From Candidatus Magnetominusculus xianensis (GTDB lineage Bacteria > Nitrospirota > Thermodesulfovibrionia > Thermodesulfovibrionales > Magnetobacteriaceae): 36,363 bases of DNA. Below, in pieces: positions 16,367-23,924 of this stretch. The DNA lies in assembly GCA_001541255.1 (NCBI GenBank), contig LNQR01000119.1:1-36363 (forward strand), in the 5' to 3' direction. Position numbers and translations under genes: made by a program. The notes beneath the pieces were generated by a model, which searched no databases, was not told where the DNA came from, and was given only the letters and a program-made list of their open reading frames with translations. Position 1 is the stretch's first letter. Every line of letters begins with the position of its first letter.

Positions 16367-16570
16367 AGAGTGGCATTAAGAAAGGGGGCAGTTTATTTTC
16401 TTCCTTCCCTAAAAAAGCGCCTATGTACATTTGTATGGTGGCTTGCCTTAGAAACTTCCTCCCCTGTTTCGATAGGGGTAAGCCGCCACCCGTAAACTGC
16501 CCTCCCCCCCCCTAAAAAAATTAAAAAGGTCTGTCTTATCTTCAGGGGGTAAGACAGCCCTTTTTTTTTA
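16367..16570 (+). ncRNA. Candidate structured small RNA upstream of lexA
   Basis: A nested structure is visible. The outer stem is GGGCAGTTTA (16386-16395) with TAAACTGCCC (16493-16502), 10 perfect pairs about 100 nt apart. The inner stem is GGTGGC...CTTA (16437-16450) with TAAG..GCCACC (16479-16490). The apical hairpin is CCCCT (16461-16465) with AGGGG (16474-16478). A rho-independent terminator follows, and a TATAAT at 16355 precedes. No convincing ORF fits. The length (about 200 nt) and free-standing layout fit an independent sRNA such as a 6S-like RNA, but I do not recognise the family. Ends are estimates; a structured leader with attenuator is less likely because lexA has its own promoter after the terminator. 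Confidence 0.55.
16528..16569 (+). terminator. Rho-independent terminator
   Basis: CTGTCTTA (16531-16538) pairs perfectly with TAAGACAG (16550-16557). GG/CC extend the base with a bulged T. Nine T follow directly (16561-16569). The A-runs just upstream could let it act on the opposite strand too. It ends the candidate RNA and isolates the lexA promoter. Confidence 0.85.
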
Positions 16571-16591
16571 TTTATTATGGAAAATTAATAC

Positions 16592-16620
16592 TTGACAAAG
16601 ACTGAACGAGTGTATATAAT
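16592..16620 (+). promoter_or_regulatory. Consensus lexA promoter (leaderless type)
   Basis: TTGACA (16592-16597), a 17-bp spacer and TATAAT (16615-16620) match the consensus fully. Only 6 nt separate the -10 from the ATG at 16627, so the +1 should fall on or next to the start codon. The spacer contains GAACGAGTGTAT, a poor match to GAAC-N4-GTTC; no clear SOS palindrome is visible. Confidence 0.85.
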
Positions 16621-16626
16621 AGAAAT

Positions 16627-17259
16627 ATGAAGAAACAGACGGATAAACAGACAAAGCTGACGGAAAAACAGGCAAGGGTGCTGGAGTTCATAAAAGACCA
16701 CTTGTCGGTAAAGGGCTATCCCCCCACAATAAGGGAGATTTGCAAGGGTTTTGGGTACTCAAGTCCCCTCTCAGCCAAACAGCATGTGGACACGTTGATA
16801 CGCAAAGGGTATCTGAGAAAGGATGATGCCAAGCAGCGTGCCATAGAAGTTACGGGCATGAGAAAGCTAAATACGGTGAGATTACCGGTAGTCGGACGGG
16901 TTAGGGCTGGAGAGCCGGTACTTGCCGTAGAGGACATAGAGGACTACATTACGCTTGACAAGGGATATCTGAATATCGAAAGCGGATTTGCCCTTCGCGT
17001 GACCGGGCATAGCATGATAGAGGCAGGCATCGGAGATGGCGACATAGTGTTTGTAGATGCTGCCCGTGCAGTCGGAGATGGCGACATAGCGATTGTCCTT
17101 GTGGGGGATGACGAGGCCACGATAAAGAGATTTTATCGTAAGGGTGCTCACGTAATGCTTGTACCGGAGAACAAGGACATGCAGCCCATGCTGTTAAATG
17201 CCTCAGATGTGAGTGTGCTGGGGCGGGTAATGGGCGTGATGAGAAGATTTTCCGACTAA
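16627..17259 (+). CDS. lexA: LexA, SOS-response repressor
   Basis: This 210-aa protein has an N-terminal winged helix (LTEKQARVLEFIKDHLSVKGYPPTIREICKGFGYSSPLSAKQHV...GYLRKD) and an S24 latent protease domain. The self-cleavage bond A94-G95 lies in VGRVRAGEPV. The catalytic Ser129 is in GHSMIEAGI and Lys167 in DDEATIKRFY. It represses DNA-damage genes until RecA-stimulated autocleavage. It is monocistronic, with no Shine-Dalgarno before the ATG, consistent with a leaderless transcript. recN, a classical SOS gene, lies 5 kb downstream. Confidence 0.97.
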   Translation: MKKQTDKQTKLTEKQARVLEFIKDHLSVKGYPPTIREICKGFGYSSPLSAKQHVDTLIRKGYLRKDDAKQRAIEVTGMRKLNTVRLPVVGRVRAGEPVLAVEDIEDYITLDKGYLNIESGFALRVTGHSMIEAGIGDGDIVFVDAARAVGDGDIAIVLVGDDEATIKRFYRKGAHVMLVPENKDMQPMLLNASDVSVLGRVMGVMRRFSD

Positions 17260-17386
17260 TCTGACAGGTACAGCGATGGAGCGCTTAGGCGAAAAGATCG
17301 CGGTTGCTGCCTCATTTGGGCTGAGGGAGCGTTTCAGACCTGTCAAGTGGTCAAGCAAGTGCGTTTGCCCTGCTGATTGGGAATCA

Positions 17387-17908
17387 TTATGGGCAGAGGG
17401 CATTTATTGCGGCAGTCACTTTTTCTATGCTTACGCTGGTATTGAAACACGGGCCGTATGGCCGTTCGTTGTGAATCCCAATAACCGGCAGCGGATATGA
17501 GTCAACTATGCCGCTGCTGAGGTCACGCTCACATGCAACTGCCACAATAGCGTGCGGACGCACGTCCATGACTATTTTCCTTGCCACTGAGCCGCCTGTA
17601 GCCATGTACAGCTCCAGTTTTTTATCTTCTGAGACGCCAATCAGGTCCTTTACGCCACACCTGCCGCAGCGCTTGCAGTTATATATGTTGTTTGTTATCC
17701 TTATGTCACACTTATCGATTTGCAGGCAGTGCGGGAGCATCAGGAGTATCCTTTGAGTCTTTATGCCCTGTTTTAGTACGAGGCTGTTGTTTAAATTGAT
17801 GACGTGGCGCTGAAAACTCTCCTTCTTATCTTTAAAAAAGGCACCCAGAAGCATCAGCATAGGATAATATATCTTCAGCACAATGCCGCGTAACCATTTA
17901 GCCCACAT
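17387..17908 (-). CDS. DUF116 family protein
   Basis: This 173-aa protein matches DUF116: LLMLPHCLQ, a cysteine-rich region (NCKRCGRCGVKDLI), YMATGGSVARKI, AIVAVACERDLSSGI, PVIGIHNERPYGPCFNT. The conserved Cys residues suggest metal or Fe-S binding. No biochemical function is established that I know of. A hydrophobic stretch near the N-terminus (VLKIYYPMLMLLGAFF) may be a membrane segment. ATG 17908 has GGAGG upstream inside fmt and overlaps the fmt end by 11 bp, so it belongs to the def-fmt operon, a conserved neighbourhood for this family. Confidence 0.85.
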   Translation of the reverse strand: MWAKWLRGIVLKIYYPMLMLLGAFFKDKKESFQRHVINLNNSLVLKQGIKTQRILLMLPHCLQIDKCDIRITNNIYNCKRCGRCGVKDLIGVSEDKKLELYMATGGSVARKIVMDVRPHAIVAVACERDLSSGIVDSYPLPVIGIHNERPYGPCFNTSVSIEKVTAAINALCP

Positions 17909-18821
17909 GCTCAAGCGCCTCCTTTGCATTGACCTTGCCGCGCAGATATTCCCTGTATGACATCGGCTTTTTCCCCTCCGGCTGGAGTTCTTCAATCGAT
18001 ACGACACCAGTGAGCGCGGCTATTAAAAGGCCGTCACGGTCTTTTCTGACAACGTCACCGGGCCTATAGCTGGATTTGTCATTGCTTTGGACAGCACCCC
18101 TGATGATTTTGATGCGCTGACCATTAATAAACGTAAAGGCGCCGGGCACCGGGCACAGCCCCCTGATCAGATTAACAATCTCAGCGGCAGGCCTTGCCCA
18201 CAGTATTTGGCAGTCATTCTTGCTGATGGGGGCGGCATATGAGGGGACGCCCTCTTGCGCTGCGGCCTTAAGCGTACCATGCCCTATCCCCTTGAGTGTC
18301 TCGATAAGTAGTGCAGCGCCCATTGCGGCAAGCCTCTGTGTTAGAGTCTGAGCCGTGTCGCTTTCTTCTATGACGGTCTTTTTGATTAGAAACACCGCCC
18401 CTGTGTCAACCCCCTCGTCCATCAGCATTGTAGTAACCCCTGTTTCACGTTCACCGGCAATAATTGCCCGCTGAATCGGGGCAGCCCCCCTGTAAGCAGG
18501 CAATACCGAGGCATGGACGTTGATGCAACCCAAAGGAGGGAGCAGCAGCAGCTCTGCAGGCAGAATCTTCCCATAAGCCGTAACAACTGCCACATCCGGG
18601 GCGCAGTCCCGAATCTCACTGATAAACTCCGGCGTTCGTACCGAATGTGGCTGGAGTACTCTCAGCGATGACGACACGGCCAGCGCCTTGACAGCAGAAG
18701 GCAGCGCTCGTCTGCCCGCATCGGGCTTCGTAACAACGGCCTTAATGTTGTATCCAGCCTTTAGTAACGCCTCGAGGGTGCATACTGAAAACTCCGGCGT
18801 CCCAAAAAAAACAATATTCAA
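17898..18821 (-). CDS. fmt: Methionyl-tRNA formyltransferase
   Basis: This 307-aa protein formylates Met-tRNAi using 10-formyl-THF. The N-terminal formyltransferase domain carries the catalytic triad: N101 and H103 in INVHASVLPAYRGAAPIQ, and D139 in MDEGVDTG. The C-terminal OB-like domain (PGAFTFINGQRIKI) follows. Length matches the family (about 310-320). It lies 42 bp downstream of def, the usual def-fmt pairing for formylation and deformylation of N-terminal Met. Confidence 0.97.
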   Translation of the reverse strand: MNIVFFGTPEFSVCTLEALLKAGYNIKAVVTKPDAGRRALPSAVKALAVSSSLRVLQPHSVRTPEFISEIRDCAPDVAVVTAYGKILPAELLLLPPLGCINVHASVLPAYRGAAPIQRAIIAGERETGVTTMLMDEGVDTGAVFLIKKTVIEESDTAQTLTQRLAAMGAALLIETLKGIGHGTLKAAAQEGVPSYAAPISKNDCQILWARPAAEIVNLIRGLCPVPGAFTFINGQRIKIIRGAVQSNDKSSYRPGDVVRKDRDGLLIAALTGVVSIEELQPEGKKPMSYREYLRGKVNAKEALEHVG

Positions 18822-18863
18822 GTCCTATCCCTTTTACGTGTAACCGCCCGTATTGCCAGGCAG

Positions 18864-19355
18864 TCAGGTAGAGTTTATTTTTCGGATTGCTGCATCTTCC
18901 ATGCTTAGTTTATCCAGCAGCAGTATCCCGTTTAAATGGTCAATCTCATGCTGCAGCGCCCTGCACAGCAGCCGCGCGGCCTCAATCTCGACAGGTTTAC
19001 CGTCTCTGTCAAGCCCCCGGACAAAGACCAGCGCCCGGCGCTCTACAGTTGTGGTGAACTCCGGTATGCTCAGGCACCCCTCTGTTGACAAAATATCCCC
19101 TTCAGAGTACACAATCTCTGGATTAATAATTACCAAAGTACTGGGCTTTGTGTCGTCTTTCAAAGATGTATCCAGTATGATGAGCCTTTTTGATACCCCG
19201 ACCTGCGGTGCAGCAAGCCCTATTCCTGCGGCGTCGTACATGGTCTCTATCATGTCGTCAATCAGTCTTTGCGTACTGCCGTCAATGTTTTTAAACGGCG
19301 AGGCAGTCTGCTTTAGTACCTTTGCAGGATACGTTTTAATTTTCAGTAAAGGCAT
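18864..19355 (-). CDS. def: Peptide deformylase
   Basis: This 163-aa metalloprotease has motif 1 GIGLAAPQVG (residues 44-53), motif 2 EGCLSIP with the metal ligand C94, and motif 3 HEIDHLNG with H136 and H140. It removes the formyl group from nascent proteins. It is first in def-fmt-DUF116. No Shine-Dalgarno precedes the ATG; an extended -10 lies 7 nt upstream, so the mRNA is likely leaderless. Confidence 0.97.
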   Translation of the reverse strand: MPLLKIKTYPAKVLKQTASPFKNIDGSTQRLIDDMIETMYDAAGIGLAAPQVGVSKRLIILDTSLKDDTKPSTLVIINPEIVYSEGDILSTEGCLSIPEFTTTVERRALVFVRGLDRDGKPVEIEAARLLCRALQHEIDHLNGILLLDKLSMEDAAIRKINST

Positions 19356-19362
19356 ATCTAAT

Positions 19363-19371
19363 ATTATAACA
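19363..19371 (-). promoter_or_regulatory. Extended -10 promoter of def (leaderless type)
   Basis: On the minus strand TGTTATAAT (19371-19363) is an exact TGn-TATAAT. Seven nucleotides separate it from the def ATG, so transcription should begin at about the start codon. No good -35 is seen, which extended -10 promoters tolerate. Confidence 0.65.
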
Positions 19372-19436
19372 CTATTTTTTTTGAAAATTGTATAATTGAA
19401 AGTTCAATCTAATAAAACACACACTGGGAGACGGCA

Positions 19437-20372
19437 TTGGAGATAATAAGAGGACTGGAGAATTTAACGAAGGCATATCATAATGCCATCATAACGCTGG
19501 GGAACTTCGACGGTGTACACGCCGGTCACAGAAGGATATTAGAGCGTGTAAAGGCAGCCTCACAAAGCGCTGGCGGCACGTCGATAGTGATAACCTTCGA
19601 CCCGCATCCCGTTAAGGTAGTGAACCCGCAAAAGGGATTAAAAATACTTACGCCATTTGATATAAAGGCCGAACTGATAGGGAAGACAGGCATGGATGTA
19701 CTGCTCTGCATAGATTTTAACAAGGAGTTCTCATCAATTGCCCCTGATTATTTTATCGAAGAGATACTGGTTAAGCGCCTTCAGGCGGCACACATCATAG
19801 TAGGACATAATTACAGGTTTGGCAAGGGCAAGAAAGGTTCAACAGAGGTGCTGAGGCGCAGGGCTGCCAAATTCGGCTTCAAGTTTAATGTGGTCAGAAA
19901 CGTTACAAGCTGTGGAAATGTGGTAAGCAGCAGCTCAATAAGACACCTGCTCACCCGCGGTGATGTCGTAGAGGCGCGTAAACTTCTGGGCAGGCCGTAT
20001 TTCATTCAGTCGCAGGTGATAACCGGCACGGGCAGGGGTAAAACCCTGCTTCAAACGCCTACTGCTAATCTCTCCCTGCCGGATGAACTGGTGCCAAAGG
20101 CCGGAGTGTACGTAGTCAGGGCTGCCGTTGACGGCGTTCTTTACGACGCAGTTGCAAACATTGGCAACAACCCCACATTCGGAGGCATCCACACAGCATA
20201 CGAGGTTCACCTCTTTGACTATGACAAATACCTGGTCGGCAACACCATACGCGTGTACTTCTTAAAGCGGCTTCGCGATGAGAAGACCTTCCCATCGGCA
20301 GAAGACCTTAAGACGCAGATACAAAAGGACATCTCGACGGCCAAGAAGATTCTGGCCGAGACGCCCGTATAG
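19437..20372 (+). CDS. ribF: Bifunctional riboflavin kinase / FAD synthetase
   Basis: The 311-aa RibF has an N-terminal FAD synthetase domain (LGNFDGVHAGHRRIL, nucleotidyltransferase G-x-F-D-G-V-H-x-G-H; VGHNYRFGKGKKG; SSSIRHLL). The C-terminal flavokinase domain follows (GTGRGKTLLQTPTANLSLP; VANIGNNPTFGG). It makes FMN and FAD from riboflavin. The start is TTG 19437, with GGGAG 6 nt upstream. It is divergent from def with an 81-bp shared region containing a TATAAT at 19391-19396 that may serve ribF. Confidence 0.96.
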   Translation: MEIIRGLENLTKAYHNAIITLGNFDGVHAGHRRILERVKAASQSAGGTSIVITFDPHPVKVVNPQKGLKILTPFDIKAELIGKTGMDVLLCIDFNKEFSSIAPDYFIEEILVKRLQAAHIIVGHNYRFGKGKKGSTEVLRRRAAKFGFKFNVVRNVTSCGNVVSSSSIRHLLTRGDVVEARKLLGRPYFIQSQVITGTGRGKTLLQTPTANLSLPDELVPKAGVYVVRAAVDGVLYDAVANIGNNPTFGGIHTAYEVHLFDYDKYLVGNTIRVYFLKRLRDEKTFPSAEDLKTQIQKDISTAKKILAETPV

Positions 20373-20394
20373 CCCATAATAGATTAGTGCCTGC

Positions 20395-21813
20395 TTAGAG
20401 TTCAGGGCCGGTCATTGCCTCTGGCCGCATGTGCTTGTCGAATTCCCCGCCGTTGAGATACCCCAGCGCAAGACACGCCTCCCGGAGCGTCATATTATCT
20501 TCAAGCGCCTTATAGGCAACTTTTGCACACTTATCATAGCCTATCACCGGAGCCAGGGCAGTGACAAGCATAAGTGAGCGTTCAACGTGGGATTTTACAC
20601 GCCCCTCGTCAACCTTAAGACCCCTGACGAGAAATTCCTCAAAACTCCGGCACGCCCCCGCAAGTGTGTTCACAGAGTGCAGCAGATTAAATATCATAAT
20701 TGGCTTAAACACGTTCAGCTCAAAATTCCCCTGAGACCCTGCGATGCCGACTGCGGCGTCGTTGCCCATCACCGCAACGCAGACCATAGTCATTGCCTCG
20801 CACTGTGTTGGGTTGACCTTGCCAGGCATAATTGAAGAGCCGGGTTCATTGGCCGGGAGGATGAGTTCCCCAAGCCCGCAGCGAGGGCCGCTGCCAAGCC
20901 ATCTGATATCGTTAGCGATTTTCATCAGAGCGGTTGCAAGGGTGCGCGTTGCCCCGCTTGCCGATACGATAGCGTCATGAGAGGCCAGGGCAGCAAACTT
21001 ATTCGGCGCTGACACAAAGGGAAGCCCTGTCAATTTTGCAATGTGTGATGCAACGGCCTCGGCGAACTTCGGATGTGTGTTGATGCCCGTGCCAACAGCC
21101 GTCCCGCCGATGGCAAGTTCATAGAGCGTTGGCAGTGTGTTATCTATATAATTAAGGCAAAGTCCCAGTTGTGCGACATATCCGGAGAACTCCTGCCCGA
21201 CGGTCAGCGGCACGGCATCCTGAAGATGTGTGCGGCCTATTTTGACGATGTGTGAGAATTCTGCGGCCTTTGTGTCCAGCGCATCGCGGAGCGTTTTTAT
21301 GGCTGGAATAAGCATTTTTGTTATGGCAGTGGCTGCGGCTATGTGCATTGCCGCGGGAAACGTATCGTTTGAGGACTGGGACATATTGACGTGGTCGTTG
21401 GGATGGATGGGGTTTTTGCTGCCCATGCGCCCGCTGACAAGTTCAATGGCACGGTTTGAGATAACCTCATTTACGTTCATGTTGGTCTGCGTACCGCTTC
21501 CGGTCTGCCACACACTGAGCGGGAAATGTGCGTTGAGCTTCTCCTCGATAATCTCCTCGGCGGCCCGGACTATTAAGCCTGCTTTGTCATGCGGCAGAAG
21601 CCCAAGTTCGAGGTTTGTCAAAGCGGCGGCCTTTTTGACAATCCCAAAGGCGTGGATAACTTCGATGGGCATTGGGTCATCACCAATGGAGAAATATATG
21701 AGTGAACGCTGCGTCTGAGCGCCCCAGTAGCGGTCTGCGGGGACGGCAATTTCTCCCATGCTGTCGGACTCGATGCGCGTATTGGTAGCACTGCCGACGG
21801 GTATATCTTTCAT
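20395..21813 (-). CDS. fumC: Class II fumarate hydratase
   Basis: This 472-aa protein of the fumarase/aspartase family has [59 protein letters not shown] and the signature [11 protein letters not shown]. It interconverts fumarate and malate in the TCA (or reductive TCA) cycle, independent of Fe-S clusters. The substrate residues favour FumC over aspartase, though the families are close. AGAAGGAG precedes the ATG. It is convergent to ribF and divergent from recN. Confidence 0.95.
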   Translation of the reverse strand: MKDIPVGSATNTRIESDSMGEIAVPADRYWGAQTQRSLIYFSIGDDPMPIEVIHAFGIVKKAAALTNLELGLLPHDKAGLIVRAAEEIIEEKLNAHFPLSVWQTGSGTQTNMNVNEVISNRAIELVSGRMGSKNPIHPNDHVNMSQSSNDTFPAAMHIAAATAITKMLIPAIKTLRDALDTKAAEFSHIVKIGRTHLQDAVPLTVGQEFSGYVAQLGLCLNYIDNTLPTLYELAIGGTAVGTGINTHPKFAEAVASHIAKLTGLPFVSAPNKFAALASHDAIVSASGATRTLATALMKIANDIRWLGSGPRCGLGELILPANEPGSSIMPGKVNPTQCEAMTMVCVAVMGNDAAVGIAGSQGNFELNVFKPIMIFNLLHSVNTLAGACRSFEEFLVRGLKVDEGRVKSHVERSLMLVTALAPVIGYDKCAKVAYKALEDNMTLREACLALGYLNGGEFDKHMRPEAMTGPEL

Positions 21814-21849
21814 ACGTGTTTCTCCTTCTTTACGATTACTTACTGACGT

Positions 21850-21876
21850 AGTATATTATTGTAAATATTGCGTCAA
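21850..21876 (-). promoter_or_regulatory. Possible fumC promoter
   Basis: On the minus strand TTGACG (21876-21871) and TATACT (21855-21850) are separated by a short 15-bp spacer. It lies 36 nt before the start codon. The sub-optimal spacing lowers confidence. Confidence 0.35.
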
Positions 21877-21893
21877 TAGCAATACGTTTTACT

Positions 21894-21922
21894 TTGACGG
21901 TGGATTTAGGTTATGCTATATG
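21894..21922 (+). promoter_or_regulatory. Possible recN promoter
   Basis: TTGACG (21894-21899), a 17-bp spacer and TATATG (21917-21922). The leader to the GTG start would be about 11 nt. No obvious LexA-binding palindrome was found here. Confidence 0.45.
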
Positions 21923-21939
21923 GAACTTAAATGTGTTGA

Positions 21940-23616
21940 GTGTGTGTGCTTAGGGAATTATTCATAAAAAAATTTGCAGTGATAGACGAATTACGGGTTG
22001 AACTCCATGAGGGTCTTAACGTATTAACCGGGGAGACCGGGGCGGGGAAATCCATAGTCGTTGACGCGTTAGGGCTTATTCTTGGGCAGCGCGGGCAGTC
22101 TAACTTTATTAAAACAGGTGCAAAGGAAACGGTAGTTGAGGCCATATTCGACGCTGTCTCAGTTGCGTCGACAGAGGCACTGGGGATAGATGTCTCAGAG
22201 GAATTGATAATTCGGCGTGTGGTGTCTTCCACAGGGAAAAATCGTTCCTTTATCAATGATTCCTCTGTGGGGATTGCAACTGTCACTGAAATTGGCTCAA
22301 CGCTTGTGGATATACACAGTCAGCACGAAAACCAGAGCCTGATGTCAAAGTCCAGACAGATGCGTTTACTGGATTCATTTGGCAGGACAGAGGATGCCGT
22401 GAAGGACTACTCAATCACTCTGGGCAGGTACCGCGCCATGTTGGATGAACGGGCGCGCCTTGCGCAAAACATCAGCAACAGGGACAAGCGCATAGAAATC
22501 CTTCGATTTCAGATAGACGAAATCACAGCAGCCGACCTCGACGCAAAAGAAGCAGAGACGCTGTCAAAGGAGCGGGCTGTGCTTGCGAATCTGACAACGC
22601 TGAAAGAGTTGAGCGAAGGCGCCTACGAAGTGCTGCACAAAAGAGATGGGGCAATGGAGGACCAATCTGCCGTTGTCGTTGATTCCCTTGAGAAGCTGAC
22701 AAAGATAGACGAAAGCGCCTCTGAGATTCTCTCGATGGCAAAGGAGACTCAATCCTATATAAAAGAACTCTCCGTGATGCTTCGCCGCTACAAGGACAAC
22801 ATAGACTTTGTCCCTGAGCGCCTGGACACAATTGAAACACGACTTGAGGCAATAAGAAAATTAGAAAGAAAATACGGCGAGACAGTAGAGGTCATCCTGA
22901 ACTACAGAGACAGCGCAGTTGCAGAACTCGATGAGCTGACGGCGGTAAATGAAAAACTCGATTCTATCGAAGCCGAAATAGCATCGGCAAGGAAACGCCT
23001 TGAGGCAGCGGCAGAAGATATTTCGAAGCAGAGGGCGGTAACGGCCAGACGCCTTGAGTCTGAGATAGCCAGCACACTGAAAGTGCTTGCCATGCCGAAG
23101 GCACGTCTTGAGATATCCCTTACACTCAATAGAAACGAAGACGGCTCCCTGAAGTTACTAAACGATGGAGCAGACACTGTGGAGTTTCTGTTTACGGCCA
23201 ACCCTGGCGAGCCTCTGAAACAATTGCAAAAGATAGCCTCCGGGGGTGAGTTATCAAGGGTGATGCTTGCCCTTAAGAGTGCCTTCGCAGAATATGATGA
23301 TATACCGGTGCTGGTGTTTGACGAGGTTGACGCAGGAATCGGTGGTGAGACGGCAGAGCGAGTAGCCGATAAGTTAAAAGAACTATCAAAAAGGCGTCAG
23401 GTGCTATGTGTAACGCATCTTCCACAGATAGCCTCAAGGGCTGACAACCACCTGATGATACACAAGCATGTGAGCGACGATGCGGTAGCAATAACTGTGG
23501 AGACCCTCTACGGTCAGGACAGGCAAGTGGAGCTTGCCCGGATGTTAAGCGGCAGCATAACCGACATATCACTGGAGCACGCCCGTGAACTTCTAAAAAA
23601 AGGCGGAGATGTTTGA
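21940..23616 (+). CDS. recN: DNA repair protein RecN
   Basis: This 558-aa SMC-like ATPase has an N-terminal Walker A GETGAGKS (residues 31-38), a Q-loop region VDIHSQHENQSL, and a long coiled coil (about 150-380). The C-terminal ABC signature IASGGELSRVMLALK is followed by Walker B VLVFDEVDAGIGGETAERV and the H-loop CVTHLPQIA. It acts in double-strand break repair. The start is GTG 21940 (GTG 21946 is an alternative) with no strong Shine-Dalgarno. The stop overlaps the ferredoxin gene start. Confidence 0.96.
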   Translation: MCVLRELFIKKFAVIDELRVELHEGLNVLTGETGAGKSIVVDALGLILGQRGQSNFIKTGAKETVVEAIFDAVSVASTEALGIDVSEELIIRRVVSSTGKNRSFINDSSVGIATVTEIGSTLVDIHSQHENQSLMSKSRQMRLLDSFGRTEDAVKDYSITLGRYRAMLDERARLAQNISNRDKRIEILRFQIDEITAADLDAKEAETLSKERAVLANLTTLKELSEGAYEVLHKRDGAMEDQSAVVVDSLEKLTKIDESASEILSMAKETQSYIKELSVMLRRYKDNIDFVPERLDTIETRLEAIRKLERKYGETVEVILNYRDSAVAELDELTAVNEKLDSIEAEIASARKRLEAAAEDISKQRAVTARRLESEIASTLKVLAMPKARLEISLTLNRNEDGSLKLLNDGADTVEFLFTANPGEPLKQLQKIASGGELSRVMLALKSAFAEYDDIPVLVFDEVDAGIGGETAERVADKLKELSKRRQVLCVTHLPQIASRADNHLMIHKHVSDDAVAITVETLYGQDRQVELARMLSGSITDISLEHARELLKKGGDV

Positions 23617-23828
23617 TGAAAGGAAAGATTGAGATAAACAAGGAATTGTGTAAGGGCTGTACGTTTTGTGTAACTGCGTGTCCGAAGAAAATAATCAGCA
23701 TGAGCGCAGAGTTTAACAACTCTGGATACTTTCCGGCGATCGTCGAGACAATGGAAGAGTGTACGGGCTGCGCCATGTGTGCCGAGATGTGCCCAGAAAT
23801 AGCTATAGAAGTATGGCGGGAAGAGTAG
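23616..23828 (+). CDS. 2[4Fe-4S] ferredoxin, KorD-like
   Basis: This 70-aa protein has two CX2CX2CX3CP clusters: CKGCTFCVTACP and CTGCAMCAEMCP. The spacer EFNNSGYFPAIVETMEE is typical of the delta subunit of 2-oxoacid:ferredoxin oxidoreductases. It carries electrons for such enzymes, but no korA or korB follows; the next gene is on the opposite strand. The ATG overlaps the recN TGA by one base and has GGAG 7 nt upstream, so it is co-transcribed with recN. The partner enzyme must be encoded elsewhere. Confidence 0.88.
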   Translation: MKGKIEINKELCKGCTFCVTACPKKIISMSAEFNNSGYFPAIVETMEECTGCAMCAEMCPEIAIEVWREE

Positions 23829-23924
23829 AGCGGCCTGCGCAGCACGACGTAAGCGCCAGCTCTAACGTTTTCTATGCCTTCAACGAGATTGCGCTATTTC
23901 TTTCCTCCGGCTCTGCCCCTTAGT

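Noticed and set aside
16367..16570. Small SRP RNA or tmRNA
   Set aside because: The conserved GGAAGGAAGCAGCC-type SRP loop and the tmRNA tRNA-like ends are absent.
17276..17500. Plus-strand 74-aa frame after lexA
   Set aside because: Half of it lies over the DUF116 gene, it has no Shine-Dalgarno and shows no recognisable motif.
18853..19395. 180-aa plus-strand frame over def
   Set aside because: It is antisense to a peptide deformylase with all three catalytic motifs.
23273..23845. 190-aa minus-strand frame over the recN 3' end and ferredoxin gene
   Set aside because: Both plus-strand genes have clear family motifs; this frame has none.
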